DNA of 64,000 nucleotides from Psettodes erumei. Lineage: Eukaryota; Chordata; Actinopteri; Pleuronectiformes; Psettodidae. Location: assembly GCA_016785225.1 (NCBI GenBank), contig JAFBJZ010000224.1, positions 639,001-703,000 of the forward strand, given 5' to 3'. Shown here one piece after another: positions 25,401-35,174 of this stretch. Within the stretch, counting starts at the first letter, position 1, and every line of letters begins with the position of its first letter. The translations under genes were made by a program, and so were the position numbers. Below the pieces are notes generated by a model. That model did not search any database and was not told the DNA's origin. It saw nothing but the letters and a program-made list of their open reading frames with translations.

Positions 25401-28400
25401 CACAAAACGGGCAAACAGCCTCCCTTTGTGTGAGTGTCTGTGTCTTTTCTTAACTCGCATTTGTCTTCTATTAAAGGACCACATACAGCAGGTGACGGGA
25501 CTCTATTGTTTTCTCGGGCTGCCCCCCCCCAAATACTCCTCTCCTCTACTGAGCCAACATGCAAGTTTATATCTTTGCCAATAACTGCTGAACTGCTTGC
25601 CATAGAATCACAATTTATCTTATACTCGCAGGCTAAGAAATACATTTTTTTCCTTGGATATATATTTTTTTATCTTCTATAATGAAAAATTCTGTCTATT
25701 TATTTCAAAAGTTTTTGTCAGTGCTTGGCTGACAAAATTGAACACATCTGTTCAAATCAAATATGTATTTATTGTGACTGTGAAGATGTCTTTGCATTTT
25801 GCAATTAACTGATTATCAGTTAGCTTTTTTGAGAGTTGACTAATCATTTCAGCTCTACTAGTAAACATGCAGAACTTAAGCTGAGTATTAATCAAGCCTG
25901 AGGCTCCCACATTGTTCTTCTCTCGCATTGCTGAAATGAAAAAAATGACACTTTGAGTCCTTTTTCTCCCTCTGTCATCTGTGTGTGTCTTTCGCCCATG
26001 GGCCTGGAGCATTTTTAATGGCCTGTCTCTTCCGTTCTGTCTCCTCCTCCAGCCCCGGAGACCCTGATGCGAGCCCTGGAGCTGCTGAACTACCTGGCGG
26101 CGCTCAATGACGACGGTGACCTGACGGAGCTGGGCTCCATGATGGCAGAGTTCCCCCTGGACCCCCAGCTGGCCAAGATGGTCATCGCCAGCTGTGAATT
26201 CAACTGTTCCAACGAGATCCTCTCCATCACTGCCATGTTGTCAGGTAATGCTCAAAGCTGGCCCCGCCGTGTGGGTCCACTCTTTCCATTTCCCATACTC
26301 ATGGACACCTTGCTTCAGATATGACCAGTGAGCTCAGAGGAAATACACAGAGCAGCTTCTTTTTATTTTAAGTCTCTCAAATGTGTTTGGCTGCTCTTTT
26401 TTATTTTAGTTGTACACATCTTAATGGAAATATTATTTACTGCTGACTTAATCTGCATGAAGGGTTCAGACCCCAAAGGTGATCATCTATTTAGAATAAG
26501 TGTCATGTGTTCCAACTGAACTTAACTACAAGGCAAGCAAAGGATAAAGTTAGCGGTGTCAGCTGTTATTTGTGAGGAAGGGGGAAAAATACATGTCTGG
26601 ACAAAATGTGTAAGGTGTAGCTGGAGCAGCACCAGCATACTACAGCAGTAATTGCACTTCAGGCTTTTCAAAGCAGAATGCTGCTCATTGAGATGAATCT
26701 TGACGCCTTTGAAGGGAGCGCGAGGGTCTCTGAGAGTGGGGGGGGGAAATGGATTTAAGTAGCTGCTTGGCTGTGGTGCGCAACTGAAAGCAGGTGTTTT
26801 CAGGATGGCCGGGTTTTGCTGAGTTCATTAGAGTAAGCAGCGAAAGCACGCCTGAGAACGGCGCCGCCGCAGCAACCAACCATGAGGCTCGATAAACACA
26901 AGCTTTTACCCATTAAAGCTACAACCAAGCAGGTTTGACGTTAAGCGATTCAGAGAGGGGGAGAGGGCTGCACCAGAGTCCTCTGGGTAAATTACACACC
27001 ACTGTGTTTTATCTCGCTTCATTATCAGCTCTATAAGATACAGTGCCTGTTTATCACTGGGTGTCGCACGTTTGCTGTGTCTCGTACCATACTGTAGCAC
27101 GTCAGGATGGAGAGACCTATCCTCCTCCCCTCCTCTGTGACCCTCCTCCTTTCCTTTTCCACAATGAACACTTCGCAATACAGTGTGGCCTGTGAAGTGC
27201 TCTGTGCCTCTCTGAGCTGAGGCCTTGTTCCTCTCTGTGGGATTTGCTTAACTTATCCCTGTGGGCGGCTGCGTTGGGGCCTATACCAACCTTGTTTAGT
27301 CCCACAGTGCTTCGTCCGACCCACGGAGGCCAAGAAGGTGGCCGACGAGTCCAAGATGCGCTTCGCCCACATCGACGGGGACCACCTGACGCTGCTCAAC
27401 GTCTACCACGCCTTTAAACAAAGTGAGTGCCCCCCCCCCCACGCTCGCTTACTGCCGATCGAGATCCGCGCGTCACAGTTTGGCTAAATTCTCCCTTTTT
27501 CTCTCACAGACCACGAGTCCACTCAGTGGTGCTACGACAACTTTGTCAACTACCGTTCGCTGATGTCGGCAGACAACGTTCGCCAGCAGCTGTCCAGGAT
27601 CATGGACCGCTTCAGCCTGCCGCGACGGAGCACCGAGTTCAGCAGCAGAGACTACTACATCAACATCCGCCGAGCGCTGGTCACTGGCTTCTTCATGCAG
27701 GTCGGTCAAGGTCCTCAGCAAAGTCCGTTTGTGTCCTGTTGGCGTTCACTAATTGGTCTCCCGTTACTTTGGTTTTAGTGTCATTCCTCATTAAAGTCCT
27801 CCATCATTTTTTTTCTTTAAGCAGTGTTTGTACTGAGCTCCACCGCTAAACCGACGCTCATCGAAGTTTGCCCTTGTTGAGTTCGCTCATTTGGAAAAAT
27901 AAGCGTTTCTTTGCGAAGCATTTGCACTCACTAAAAATGCAGTGGCGATGTTTATTATAATGGATGACCGCCCGTGAAAACACACACACACACACACAGC
28001 TACTTTGTTTTAAACACATAACAAGAAATCAAGTCAATTTGTGCCTCCCTCAAGGAAACAAATGGCATTTTGCAAGAAGCCATTTCCAAGGCTACCTGGA
28101 ACAAGCGACCTGACAAGTTGAATTATGGTGTTAATATTTAAATATTTGTCAACATTAACCTTTATCTGGGAGACAAATTTGCGGTTCATGTTGGAGCTTT
28201 CAAAGCATTTGCGATCATGTCTTTGTTTGCAAAGGCGTTTATTGAGACTGATTGCCTTGGTTAATCACAACAGCCACTGCAGCTTTACCAAGTATCTGCA
28301 AAGTAGGGAAAAAAATTGTCACTTCCTGATTACCATTAGGTTTCCGTCTCAGGTTATTTTTTTGTATTAATTTACATAAATAAAAATGGATCATACATAG

Positions 28401-29859
28401 TTACAGTAATTAAATGAAGCTGTTAAAAGGCTTTGTTAGTTTCTCTTTTTCTTTCTATCTCTGAGGATGTTTTTTTTCCCCTGGCAATGACCCTCTTCTC
28501 TTCCTGTGCTGTAAACAGATCGCTCACCTGGAACGCACTGGCCATTACCTGACGGTGAAGGACAACCAAGTGGTGCAGCTGCACCCCTCCACCGTGCTGG
28601 ACCATAAGCCTGAGTGGGTGCTCTACAACGAGTTCGTGCTCACCACCAAGAATTACATCCGCACGTGCACCGACATCAAACCCGAGTGGTAAGTGTCAGT
28701 TTGACAGATAATCACCAGAAGCTACATTGTTTGGTAATAAGAGCAACGCATTTCATGAAAGTATCGACTTGAGTTTTGCATTAAACGCAGTATAAAATAA
28801 ACAGAAACTGAATTCTGTAAACAGAATTCCAAGACACCATTTAACCCCCCCAGACATTACTAATTTGTCTGCGAGTTGCGCACAGATTTGAATGTCCGTT
28901 CAATACAGAAGACGTATTTACCCTTTTTCCCCACTTCAAAAATTATGCGATTATCCCAAGGGTTACCCAAACTTTGGCATAGAAATGTAATTGTTCCAAT
29001 GGGCGGCGCACACACCGGCACTGTATGACGCACGTCGGCCCCCGCGCCTGTTGCCGTCCGTGTAAAACCGGCAGCATCTTGACGCACACGGCTGTGTCAG
29101 GATACGCCACTGTTCTATTTCTCAGTGTCGACGTGCATGACTGCTTCGGAAAAGCAGCGGTTTTATCACTCCCATTCCTCATTTCTGCACATTCTGGCTA
29201 CTGTACCCTGACCACCACTGCTGCTACTACTACTACTACCACTACTACCACTACTACTGCAGCACATCCAGTGTGTGCTATGGGTGGCAACTGATTTAAC
29301 ACGGCTGGTGTGTGTCGCATTAAAAGGCTCAAAGTCAGCATTTTACTTTTTGTACAGACCCACAACAAGCAAGAGCTTCAACCAAGGACAACTGTCTTTA
29401 TCACGTTTTGCCAAATTTGCCTTAAAAATGGAAGAAACAAATCATCAAAATTACTGTTAATCAGGTGGCCGCCGAATTGTTCCAGCTGTCAATATAACAG
29501 AAGAAAAAACAACTTTCCCTATCAGTCTTGAGTGACTAAAAAAAATCAAATCAAAATAAGAAGCCAGCCTCAATCATACACACCACACACCGTGACCTCG
29601 TACAATTACGCATCAGATTTGTTTTGCTCTGGAAGTCCCTGGAGTTAATATGGAAGAACATCGTCCTTGCACAAGTAAACACGCTGAAGATAGTTATTTT
29701 TTTTGTTTTGTCTTTTTTTTTTTACTTGCTTTCTGTCCTAGGTTGGTGAAAATTGCCCCGCAGTACTATGAGATGAGTAACTTCCCCCAGTGCGAAGCAA
29801 AGCGACAGCTGGAGCGTCTCATTGCGAAACTCTCGTCCAAGGAATACACTCAGTACTGA
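8296..29859 (+). CDS. dhx15: dhx15: ATP-dependent DEAH-box RNA helicase (whole gene, 14 coding exons)
   Basis: The exons join as 8296-8363, 9875-10205, 10940-11133, 11613-11772, 12941-13159, 16728-16895, 21490-21576, 21959-22108, 22580-22688, 26053-26244, 27300-27422, 27510-27700, 28519-28688 and 29742-29859. The joined CDS is 2280 bases (759 residues plus stop) with no frame break. Motifs seen: I GETGSGKT (124-131), Ia TQPRRVAA (155-162), II DEAH (224-227), III SAT (256-258), IV-like LLFLTG (317-322), V TNIAETSLTI (385-394) and VI QQRAGRAGR (431-439). These are followed by the winged-helix, ratchet and OB-fold parts of the DEAH family. The family member (human DHX15, yeast Prp43) is a nuclear helicase that uses ATP to dismantle spliceosomes and acts in ribosome biogenesis, activated by G-patch proteins. 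Human DHX15 has 795 residues. This protein is shorter because of its N-terminal tail. Confidence 0.97.
8364..9874 (+). other. dhx15 intron 1
   Basis: CpG-rich promoter sequence extends into the first few hundred bases, followed by AT-rich DNA with a poly(A) run near 9199-9212. No exon or RNA gene was recognised. Confidence 0.85.
9875..10205 (+). CDS. dhx15: dhx15 exon 2 (Arg-Asp repeat, start of helicase domain, motif I)
   Basis: The exon starts with an Arg-Asp dipeptide repeat (roughly residues 24-50), continues through a diverged linker, and enters the conserved block INPFTNLPHTPRYYEILKKR. It ends at the Walker A motif GETGSGKTTQ (124-133). The RD repeat resembles RS/RD tails of splicing factors. 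The human protein carries a long Ser/His/Thr repeat in this linker that is absent here, which explains most of the length difference. The donor is GTAGAA and the phase is 0. Confidence 0.96.
10206..10939 (+). other. dhx15 intron 2
   Basis: AT-rich intron with a T-run near 10857-10866. No embedded gene was seen. Reading through the donor gives a stop within a few codons. Confidence 0.85.
10940..11133 (+). CDS. dhx15: dhx15 exon 3 (motif Ia)
   Basis: Encodes residues 134-197 and two bases of codon 198, starting IPQWCVDMVRSMPGPKRAVA. It contains motif Ia (TQPRRVAA, 155-162), which contacts the RNA backbone. It is almost identical to vertebrate DHX15. Acceptor TTCCAG, donor GTAAGA. Confidence 0.96.
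11134..11612 (+). other. dhx15 intron 3
   Basis: A 479-base intron that ends in a CT-rich tract (about 11580-11610) before CCCAG. Nothing else was recognised. Confidence 0.85.
11613..11772 (+). CDS. dhx15: dhx15 exon 4 (motif II, DEAH box)
   Basis: Encodes residues 198-251. It includes the TDGML block (201-205) and the catalytic DEAH box at 224-227 within VIILDEAHERTLATDILMG. The Asp and Glu coordinate magnesium and water for ATP hydrolysis. Acceptor CACCCAG, donor GTAAAA. Confidence 0.96.
11773..12940 (+). other. dhx15 intron 4
   Basis: A 1168-base intron with a poly(T) run near 12760-12773 and a C/T-rich acceptor region. The part around 12170-12600 is less AT-rich but shows no coding signal. 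Confidence 0.85.
12941..13159 (+). CDS. dhx15: dhx15 exon 5 (motif III, motif IV region)
   Basis: Encodes residues 252-324. It starts VIVMSATLDAGKFQVYFD with motif III SAT (256-258), which couples ATP hydrolysis to unwinding. It continues into the second RecA domain up to LLFLTGQE. It is exactly 73 codons, phase 0 at both ends. Acceptor GTCCAG, donor GTACAA. Confidence 0.96.
13160..16727 (+). other. dhx15 intron 5
   Basis: A 3.6 kb intron with no exon-like segment on either strand. It has a poly(T) run at the start, a (TTTA)n run at 13814-13833, C-rich tracts near 14611 and 15214, and a (TG)n microsatellite at 16379. Several stretches, such as 15420-15600, combine moderate G+C with AT-rich motif clusters and could be regulatory. 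Confidence 0.8.
16379..16414. repeat. (TG)n microsatellite in dhx15 intron 5
   Basis: About 18 TG units followed by a CGTGTGCGCGCG tail. This is one of several long TG arrays in the window. Confidence 0.95.
16728..16895 (+). CDS. dhx15: dhx15 exon 6
   Basis: Encodes residues 325-380 (EIDEACKRIKREVDDLGPDV and on), part of the second RecA-like domain. It includes the IIPLYSTLPP block and the proline-rich FEPPPPNK loop. It is exactly 56 codons, phase 0. Acceptor TTTTCAG, donor GTATAA. Confidence 0.96.
16896..21489 (+). other. dhx15 intron 6 (largest dhx15 intron)
   Basis: A 4.6 kb intron without recognisable exons. It contains segments of mixed composition with clustered TAATT- and TTTATGG-type motifs (around 17480-18140) that look more like conserved regulatory DNA than neutral intron. 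It also has a poly(T) run near 19894-19911 and one at 20182-20192. Confidence 0.8.
17480..18140. other. Candidate conserved non-coding element in dhx15 intron 6
   Basis: The segment contains several homeodomain- and forkhead-type words close together (cctctaattgaggcag, atatttatgggctgtc, caattaacataaagc) with balanced composition and no simple repeats. This texture is typical of deeply conserved vertebrate enhancers, but it is an impression. Only an alignment to other vertebrates could show conservation. Confidence 0.2.
21490..21576 (+). CDS. dhx15: dhx15 exon 7 (motif V)
   Basis: Encodes residues 381-409. Motif V, TNIAETSLTI (385-394), binds RNA and senses nucleotide state. The exon then enters the beta-hairpin region (VVFVIDPGFAKQK) that separates strands. 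It is exactly 29 codons, phase 0. Acceptor TCCACAG, donor GTTAGC. Confidence 0.96.
21577..21958 (+). other. dhx15 intron 7
   Basis: A 382-base AT-rich intron with alternating TATATA stretches. Nothing else was recognised. Confidence 0.85.
21959..22108 (+). CDS. dhx15: dhx15 exon 8 (motif VI)
   Basis: Encodes residues 410-459. It carries motif VI, QQRAGRAGR (431-439), whose arginines contact the ATP gamma-phosphate. The conserved CFRLYTEKAYKTEMQ closes the second RecA domain. It is exactly 50 codons, phase 0. Acceptor CTGTCAG, donor GTAAGG. Confidence 0.96.
22109..22579 (+). other. dhx15 intron 8
   Basis: A 471-base intron with a C-run at 22210-22220. No other feature was recognised. Confidence 0.85.
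22580..22688 (+). CDS. dhx15: dhx15 exon 9
   Basis: Encodes residues 460-495 and one base of codon 496 ([20 protein letters not shown] and on, to FMDPP). This is the start of the C-terminal winged-helix domain. The final G is completed by CC in the next exon to give the Ala of DPPAPETLM. Acceptor GGCACAG, donor GTTAGT. Confidence 0.96.
22689..26052 (+). other. dhx15 intron 9
   Basis: A 3.4 kb intron with a C-run at 23678-23689, a poly(A) run at 24950-24969 and ordinary AT-rich sequence. The segments around 23730-24000 and 25060-25380 have regulatory-looking composition, but no exon was supported on either strand. Confidence 0.8.
26053..26244 (+). CDS. dhx15: dhx15 exon 10
   Basis: Encodes residues 496-559 (APETLMRALELLNYLAALND and on, to ITAMLS). 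This covers the winged-helix to ratchet-like helical bundle, which guides RNA through the helicase core. Acceptor CTCCTCCAG, donor GTAATG. Confidence 0.96.
26245..27299 (+). other. dhx15 intron 10
   Basis: A 1055-base intron with a G-run at 26738-26747. The acceptor (cttgtttag) has a poor pyrimidine tract. No embedded gene was seen. Confidence 0.85.
27300..27422 (+). CDS. dhx15: dhx15 exon 11
   Basis: Encodes the residues around 560-600 (VPQCFVRPTEAKKVADESKM and on, to HAFKQ), part of the ratchet domain. The acceptor at 27298/27299 keeps the frame (S-V-P-Q-C-F). Another AG eight bases further on (27306-27307) would shift the frame. Donor GTGAGT. Confidence 0.95.
27510..27700 (+). CDS. dhx15: dhx15 exon 12
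   Basis: Encodes the residues up to 664 (NHESTQWCYDNFVNYRSLMS and on, to TGFFMQ), leading into the OB-fold domain that binds G-patch activators. The preceding intron is only 87 bases. The acceptor is CTCACAG. The donor GTCGGT is GT but has C at +3, so it is weaker than the other donors in this gene. Confidence 0.95.
27701..28518 (+). other. dhx15 intron 12
   Basis: An 818-base AT-rich intron with a (CA)n run at 27980-27998. No other feature was recognised. Confidence 0.85.
28519..28688 (+). CDS. dhx15: dhx15 exon 13
   Basis: Encodes residues 665-720 and two bases of codon 721 (IAHLERTGHYLTVKDNQVVQ and on, to TDIKPEW). This is the core of the C-terminal OB-fold, which contacts RNA and stimulating G-patch proteins. 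Acceptor AAACAG, donor GTAAGT. Confidence 0.96.
28689..29741 (+). other. dhx15 intron 13
   Basis: A 1053-base intron containing an (ACT)n trinucleotide array at 29218-29259 and a poly(T) run just before the acceptor. No gene was recognised. Confidence 0.85.
29218..29259. repeat. (ACT)n trinucleotide microsatellite in dhx15 intron 13
   Basis: About 14 ACT/ACC-type triplets. The array is translatable only by virtue of triplet periodicity and is intronic. Confidence 0.9.
29742..29859 (+). CDS. dhx15: dhx15 exon 14 (terminal exon)
   Basis: Encodes residues 721-759 (WLVKIAPQYYEMSNFPQCEA and on) and ends in SSKEYTQY with TGA at 29857-29859. It closely matches the conserved DHX15 C-terminus (SKEYSQY in mammals). 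Acceptor TGTCCTAG. Confidence 0.96.
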
Positions 29860-30390
29860 GAAAGTGTGCATGTGCTGCAGCGGCATCGTCACTGTTTGTA
29901 CAAAGTCAAATCTGAACTCATTGGAGTGCGCTATATATTTTTTTTTATGTCCACCAACAACCTCATTTTGAATTCTATTTTTGTCTCACCGTGTTTAATG
30001 TATTTTCATAATGATTCATGGATTGTGTCCAGTTGGTTTTTTTGGCATTTTCGGAGCCAAGAGGGTGAATGAGCCAGAAATGGACCGTGTGATCGATCAT
30101 CAGGAGTTAGTCCTGAGCCATTTCTGTGCGAAGCATGATATTTTATGTCAATTTCAACATTCCTCTTAAAGACATCGGTGATAACAAGTCCCACCTTGGG
30201 ATTCTTGGCTGGCGTTTTTGCTTCTACTGCTACAACAGCATTAGTGTTGGTTCAAATGTAATTTATACTGTATTTTGATGCAGGCATAATGTAATATCCT
30301 CTTGTCATGGAGATACTAAGAGGAGCACATTTCCTGTCAACTGTTCAACTTAATAAAAATGACTTTGTAATAAAACATTTTTCTCGTGTC
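29860..30390 (+). other. dhx15 3' UTR
   Basis: About 530 bases of AT-rich sequence from the stop codon to the inferred cleavage site just after two overlapping poly(A) signals. No further coding signal was seen. Confidence 0.75.
30352..30374 (+). terminator. Tandem polyadenylation signals of dhx15
   Basis: Two AATAAA hexamers (30352-30357 and 30369-30374) are followed by a T-rich then GT-containing stretch (catttttctcgtgtcag). This is a textbook vertebrate poly(A) site about 500 bases after the dhx15 stop codon. Confidence 0.85.
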
Positions 30391-33300
30391 AGCATTTCAA
30401 ATAACATGATAATCTGGGCAGAAACTTTTCACTTAGCCCTCGCACTGCGAGCGATCACGTTTTGACCTGCCAAATCCAGCTCGTTTCCTGGCTCTTCAGG
30501 GAAGTTAAATCTTCTTACTGGGATATTGATAGCTTCAGAAACAGTCGGTGTGAGGGAGGGGGGAGATGTTAATTACAAATGTTTCAGAACAAGATCCATG
30601 TGAAATCCCTGCTGCGCCGGAGCCTGTTCTGGCTGTACTTCTTTGTGTCGGGCGCCTTTCTAATGTGAATGGTAAAGCTCGCGGTTGGGAGAAGCCCGGA
30701 TTTTTGAATGAAAAATAGCCAGCGTAATGGTTAGCGACGCAACGTGAACTTTCTTCATTTTTGTGGCATTTAAACCACTGCCAAACTAACCGCCAGCAAA
30801 CTTGTGAGAATTTCCCGGCAACAAAAAAACCCCCCAAACTTCCTTGGGAAACTTTCACCTCTCATCCTGTGGGTCGGCGGCTTAACGACTCAAGCTGCCT
30901 GTGGGTGGCGAAGCGTGAATTCCACGAAGAGTTTGTTAAATGGCACTCTTGCCTTCCTGCACCATGAAATAGTTAAGTGAATGCCAGTTGTGAAATTCAG
31001 TTGCGACAAAGTGCCTCAGAAGTCGAAACCCGGACGGGCTGTTTGTGGGGGGTGTGTGTGTGTGTACGCTAACCAGTCAGCTATCTGAGCGCCTGAACCT
31101 GAAATGCATTTACAGAGTTTCGTAAGGCATCAAAAACCTCTTGAAAAAAGTAGCTGTACAGCATCACATCAAACTGTCATGAAAAATTTCATGGTACAGG
31201 GAGGCATAAAAATGTCTGGATAGATGTAAGAGCATAGTCGGGCAGAAAAATCACGTGAAAAGGTGATGATATATGATTGTTTTCAGATTGTGAGCTGTGA
31301 TATTCAGTGCAGTGCATTCACCGAGCATAGCAAAGCCTCAAAAACATCGTGAAAATGTCGGTACGGTATGGTGAGGCATCAAATATGCAATGAAAAAGGT
31401 CATTATATAGTATGATGTAAAAATGTCCCCTCCACAAAAAAAGACAGTATAATGTGTTAAAAATGCAAGAAAACGACTGACAATGACAAATTCAAATAAA
31501 ATTTTTTCGAAGAACCCATTTTGTTCACATATCTCTTTTTACATCACCCTTTTAAAAAAACAGCAATGAAGTACTTCTAATCCTTTTCAGGTGCACAGTT
31601 GCCTTTATGACAGGATAACTTTGCTTCTCGGCTTCACGTTAATTGTAAGGGAATACAGAAAACATTGACGCAAGTGGCAGAAATGAGCCTGTAAGCATTT
31701 TTCACAATCTCTGTAGTGTCTGGAAGTACGCAGGCAGAGATACCAGACCTGCTGAGGGAGTTTTAAATGAAGCCCGCAGATTGTACAATGTGCTAAGTCA
31801 GGAAATTAGCATGTGTGCTTTAATATTTTTTGGACTGTTGGGAGAGAAGTTTTTAAGTGGATGGCCTTTTGCTGGGGAACGTACGCAGGACCGCGAAATG
31901 GTGCCGGAGAGATTAGTCTCTCTCCAAAAGTGAAGCCAAAAAAAACCCATTAGTTTGAGCTGATCTGGAAATTATATGGAATTGATCCTGAGGTAAGAAC
32001 AGTTTTTCATGCTCAATACTTCCCATTGATTCACGCTGCCATAATTACAAATGAAAATCATTATGTCCTCGAGTTGTATTTTGTTAGTGTCTGATGTGAG
32101 GGTGCTCGGTGATTGCGTGTGTCTCATTTGTCACATGTTCATACATAAGAATCTTTCGATTTGATTCAAAGTGGAATTTGGACAGAAGTGGAATGAGTTT
32201 AGTTTGTTTACCATTTGTTAAGCTATTAAAAGCCAAGGAACGTTATCTGAGGTCAAGGATACACAGAGCTGAGCCTCACAAGAAAAGGCTGTATATGTTT
32301 GGGCCCACAGCCTTAACACACCCATTCATGCACACTGTGCTGATGTTAGGGGGGCCGTTTTATGTTGCTCTTTGACAGTAACTCAACGAAAGTAGCGAAC
32401 ACAAACAAAACCAGACAGGTATTGTTCAGTGTGTTTTCCAAACAGTGTGAATCACCGGCTCACCACAGCTCAATCTCCCAACCACCCACAGAGTCCTGGA
32501 TGGCGCCTCATCATCATTTGAGACCGTGGGTAGAGGGAAGTTTATTGCAGAACACCTCAGCGTTTCAGGAAATCCATCCACCCACCCAGTCCTCCTCCCA
32601 TCCCACGCCGCTCCTTCCCCCCCCACCCCCATCGCCATCGCCACCAGGGCCGCCGCCACTCGCAGCAGAGACAGGTGTCTTATCTCCATCGCGCAGCACA
32701 AGCACGGCCAATCTTCCAGGAAGATGGCGACTGGAATGTGACAAATCCATCTGTCCTGGTTTGAATTTGTATGCTAATTTGAAATAATAGCCCCTCTGGT
32801 GACAGTGCAAGGGAACAATTCAATCATGCCATCTATGACAGTTGCTTTCCAGCCTTCCCTGTGATATGGGAGTGTATGCACGTATCGCTGGGTTAGGCTT
32901 GATAGATTGGTTATGTAGGGGAGCTGTGGCATGTAGACTGTATGTTTAAAATGGGCTGCCAAGTTTGAAATGAATCACGCAACTGAAGGCGCAGAGAAAT
33001 ATGCGGCTACTACCTGTAGGCAGGGAGGAAACACTATTTGATTTGACCTCATTTATCCCCCACCCCACCCCACCCCCCACCACAACATGCTTTCTGATCG
33101 GCGGCTGCCCTGAACTTTCACCCGATTTCACCGTCGCAGCCTTTGTGGGGGAACCTGTCAACGATAGAAATGCAGCGCCCCCCCACGTGAAATCACATGT
33201 AACACAATTGTTACATTGTCGCACTGAATTATCTCAGACTGTTGATTTGATTCAGTGAAAAGCTTTCATGTGTCGCCGGGCAAAAGAGGAAACGGATCAC

Positions 33301-35140
33301 AGAGGAAGAGAGGGCACACAATATACAGGCACAGAGTGAGTGAGCAAGCTAAGCTGTGCCATATATTCAGAAAGATGCCAGCGACACGATTTGTGATTTC
33401 TCTTGTGCCGTGGCTCTCTCCTGCGCCTTTTAAATGTATGACACCCCCTAATCTTTAAATTAATCTACAACACAGGACAGATTATGGCCGATGGAGACAG
33501 ATAAGGCTGAAGAACAAACCACTCGTCATTTTGCTTGCATCATTCTTTTTCTTTACCTCCAGATCAGGGGCATCCTTCTACTGAAGTGCAGTGTTGGTTT
33601 ACCCCATTTGTTTTTAGCAGTCATATATTTCTGTAGAAATAAATCTGTGTATTTTTATTCTACAATTTTCAGTATTTGGTACTCGTGAGAATTAACTAGA
33701 TGAAAATATGTGGGCTGCATTGTGGCCAGTCACCATGGGGAACATTCACTGTCATTTTCTGTCTCTCCACACGCTCACCACTGCAGTGAGTTCTTGACAA
33801 TTTCTGCAGGGAGAGGAGGAGATGCACGGCAGCACTGTGCCAATTGACCACGCTTCAGACGGGTGCAGCTCATGCGTGGCAAACGCGTCTGATCAAACAA
33901 GGAGGCCCGCAAAGAAAGCTGATGAATAAAAAGGCCCGGTCTGACTGCGCGGGTCCGGCGTCACGATAAACAGGGTGCTAAAAGACAGCTCTCCAAATGA
34001 GCTCTGCTAGTGGGCCCTGTTCGCCCAGCTCTCAGCCAGCTGAAAGATTTTCTGTGCTCAGCATGACTGCACGTGGACAACAAATTCCACACATTACTGG
34101 TTTTGTTATGAACGGAGAATCCAAAGCCTTACAATTAGTCTAATATTTGACACACTGTACTTTATCTAGTGGCTGTGTGAATATATTGTAAGACTATATA
34201 TTTGATAAAACTTTAATCAAGCATACGTTTTTATTCATCATCATGGGTTTGAATAAGCTTGCAACTTAGCCTATCAGAGGTTATGTGACTTAAATGCAGC
34301 CAAACACGAGATTCAAGGGGACATTTTCAAGGCAATCTTGATGTTGCAAAAGAAGTAAATTATTTTGTCCCTCATCTGTAAAACTTCAGCCGATGCTCAT
34401 CTCTGTTATGCATGAGTGCCATCATTACAGATAAAGTGTCTATAATGGAATGCTTTGGTGGGTTTATGTACAAGGGCACTCCCTGTCCCTCATTATACAA
34501 TGTAGATGTACTGTATAGGTCCACAAAGACTGAATTGTAAAATATGAGAGGGGAGAGGGAGCACTCTGCATGTTGCATTCTTGATCTTATACCCAAGTAT
34601 CTCCAACATTACTGTTGCAATGGTACATAGCAGTTTATTTGTTTCCATAATGGGCTGGTAAATATAAATAAGATTATTTGTGGCTCAGGATCTGAATGTT
34701 TCTGTCTATTTTTGTTGTTTTATTGTTTTAATGTTTTTTCCCCTATTTTGTAAAGTCCCAGGCAACCAGACCAGCATCCACACATCTGAGATGTCCTAAA
34801 AGTTCCCACAATGCAATAGAACTTTTTTGCTAGAGATCCCATTGGTGCGTTGCTGCACATTCGTTTACTGTGTCACACTTCAGAACCATGTCACCGACAA
34901 ACCGAACGATGATGATGAAGCGTATGATGTTCGATGTGAGGGTAAAACGAACAGTGATACTGAGACTTTAGCCTGGGACTGCAGCAGGTGAGTTTAATTA
35001 ACAGCACATGACCCACAGGTGCTGAGTGGCGAAAGAGGTGACAGCACCAACAGCACTTTTTAAAATCATCATGTCTTCTGGTATGTTTTGGGGGAAAATT
35101 AGTCAGTCTCCATAACATTATGAGTACTTATTGACTTTGA
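30391..35140. other. Intergenic region between dhx15 and the next promoter
   Basis: No coding exon was recognised on either strand. The region holds a degenerate minisatellite (31124-31427), a C/G-rich block near 32580-32740 with a YY1-like AAGATGGCGA at 32721, a short CCCCACC repeat near 33056-33079 and AT-rich DNA. Confidence 0.6.
31124..31427. repeat. Degenerate 39-41 bp minisatellite
   Basis: A diverged unit of the form GGCATCAAA...ATGAAAAA...TCAT..TA.AGTATG recurs with starts near 31124, 31163, 31202, 31240, 31332, 31372 and 31412. Clear copies include aggcatcaaaaacctc, aaagcctcaaaaacatcgtg and gaggcatcaaatatgcaatg. Spacing is about 39-41 bases except for one longer gap after the fourth copy. 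The copies are too diverged for recent expansion. Confidence 0.55.
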
Positions 35141-35172
35141 GGTGGTCCGCGGACCCCACGGTGGGAACCACC
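35141..35172. mobile_element. hAT/MITE-like terminal remnant beside a promoter
   Basis: A perfect 12-bp palindrome (GGTCCGCGGACC, 35144-35155) is followed by ccacggtgggaaccacc. The pair resembles the subterminal and terminal parts of vertebrate hAT-type elements. No opposite end was found, so it is a decayed fragment at most, or a chance CpG-rich palindrome at the edge of a CpG island. Confidence 0.25.
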
Positions 35173-35174
35173 TC

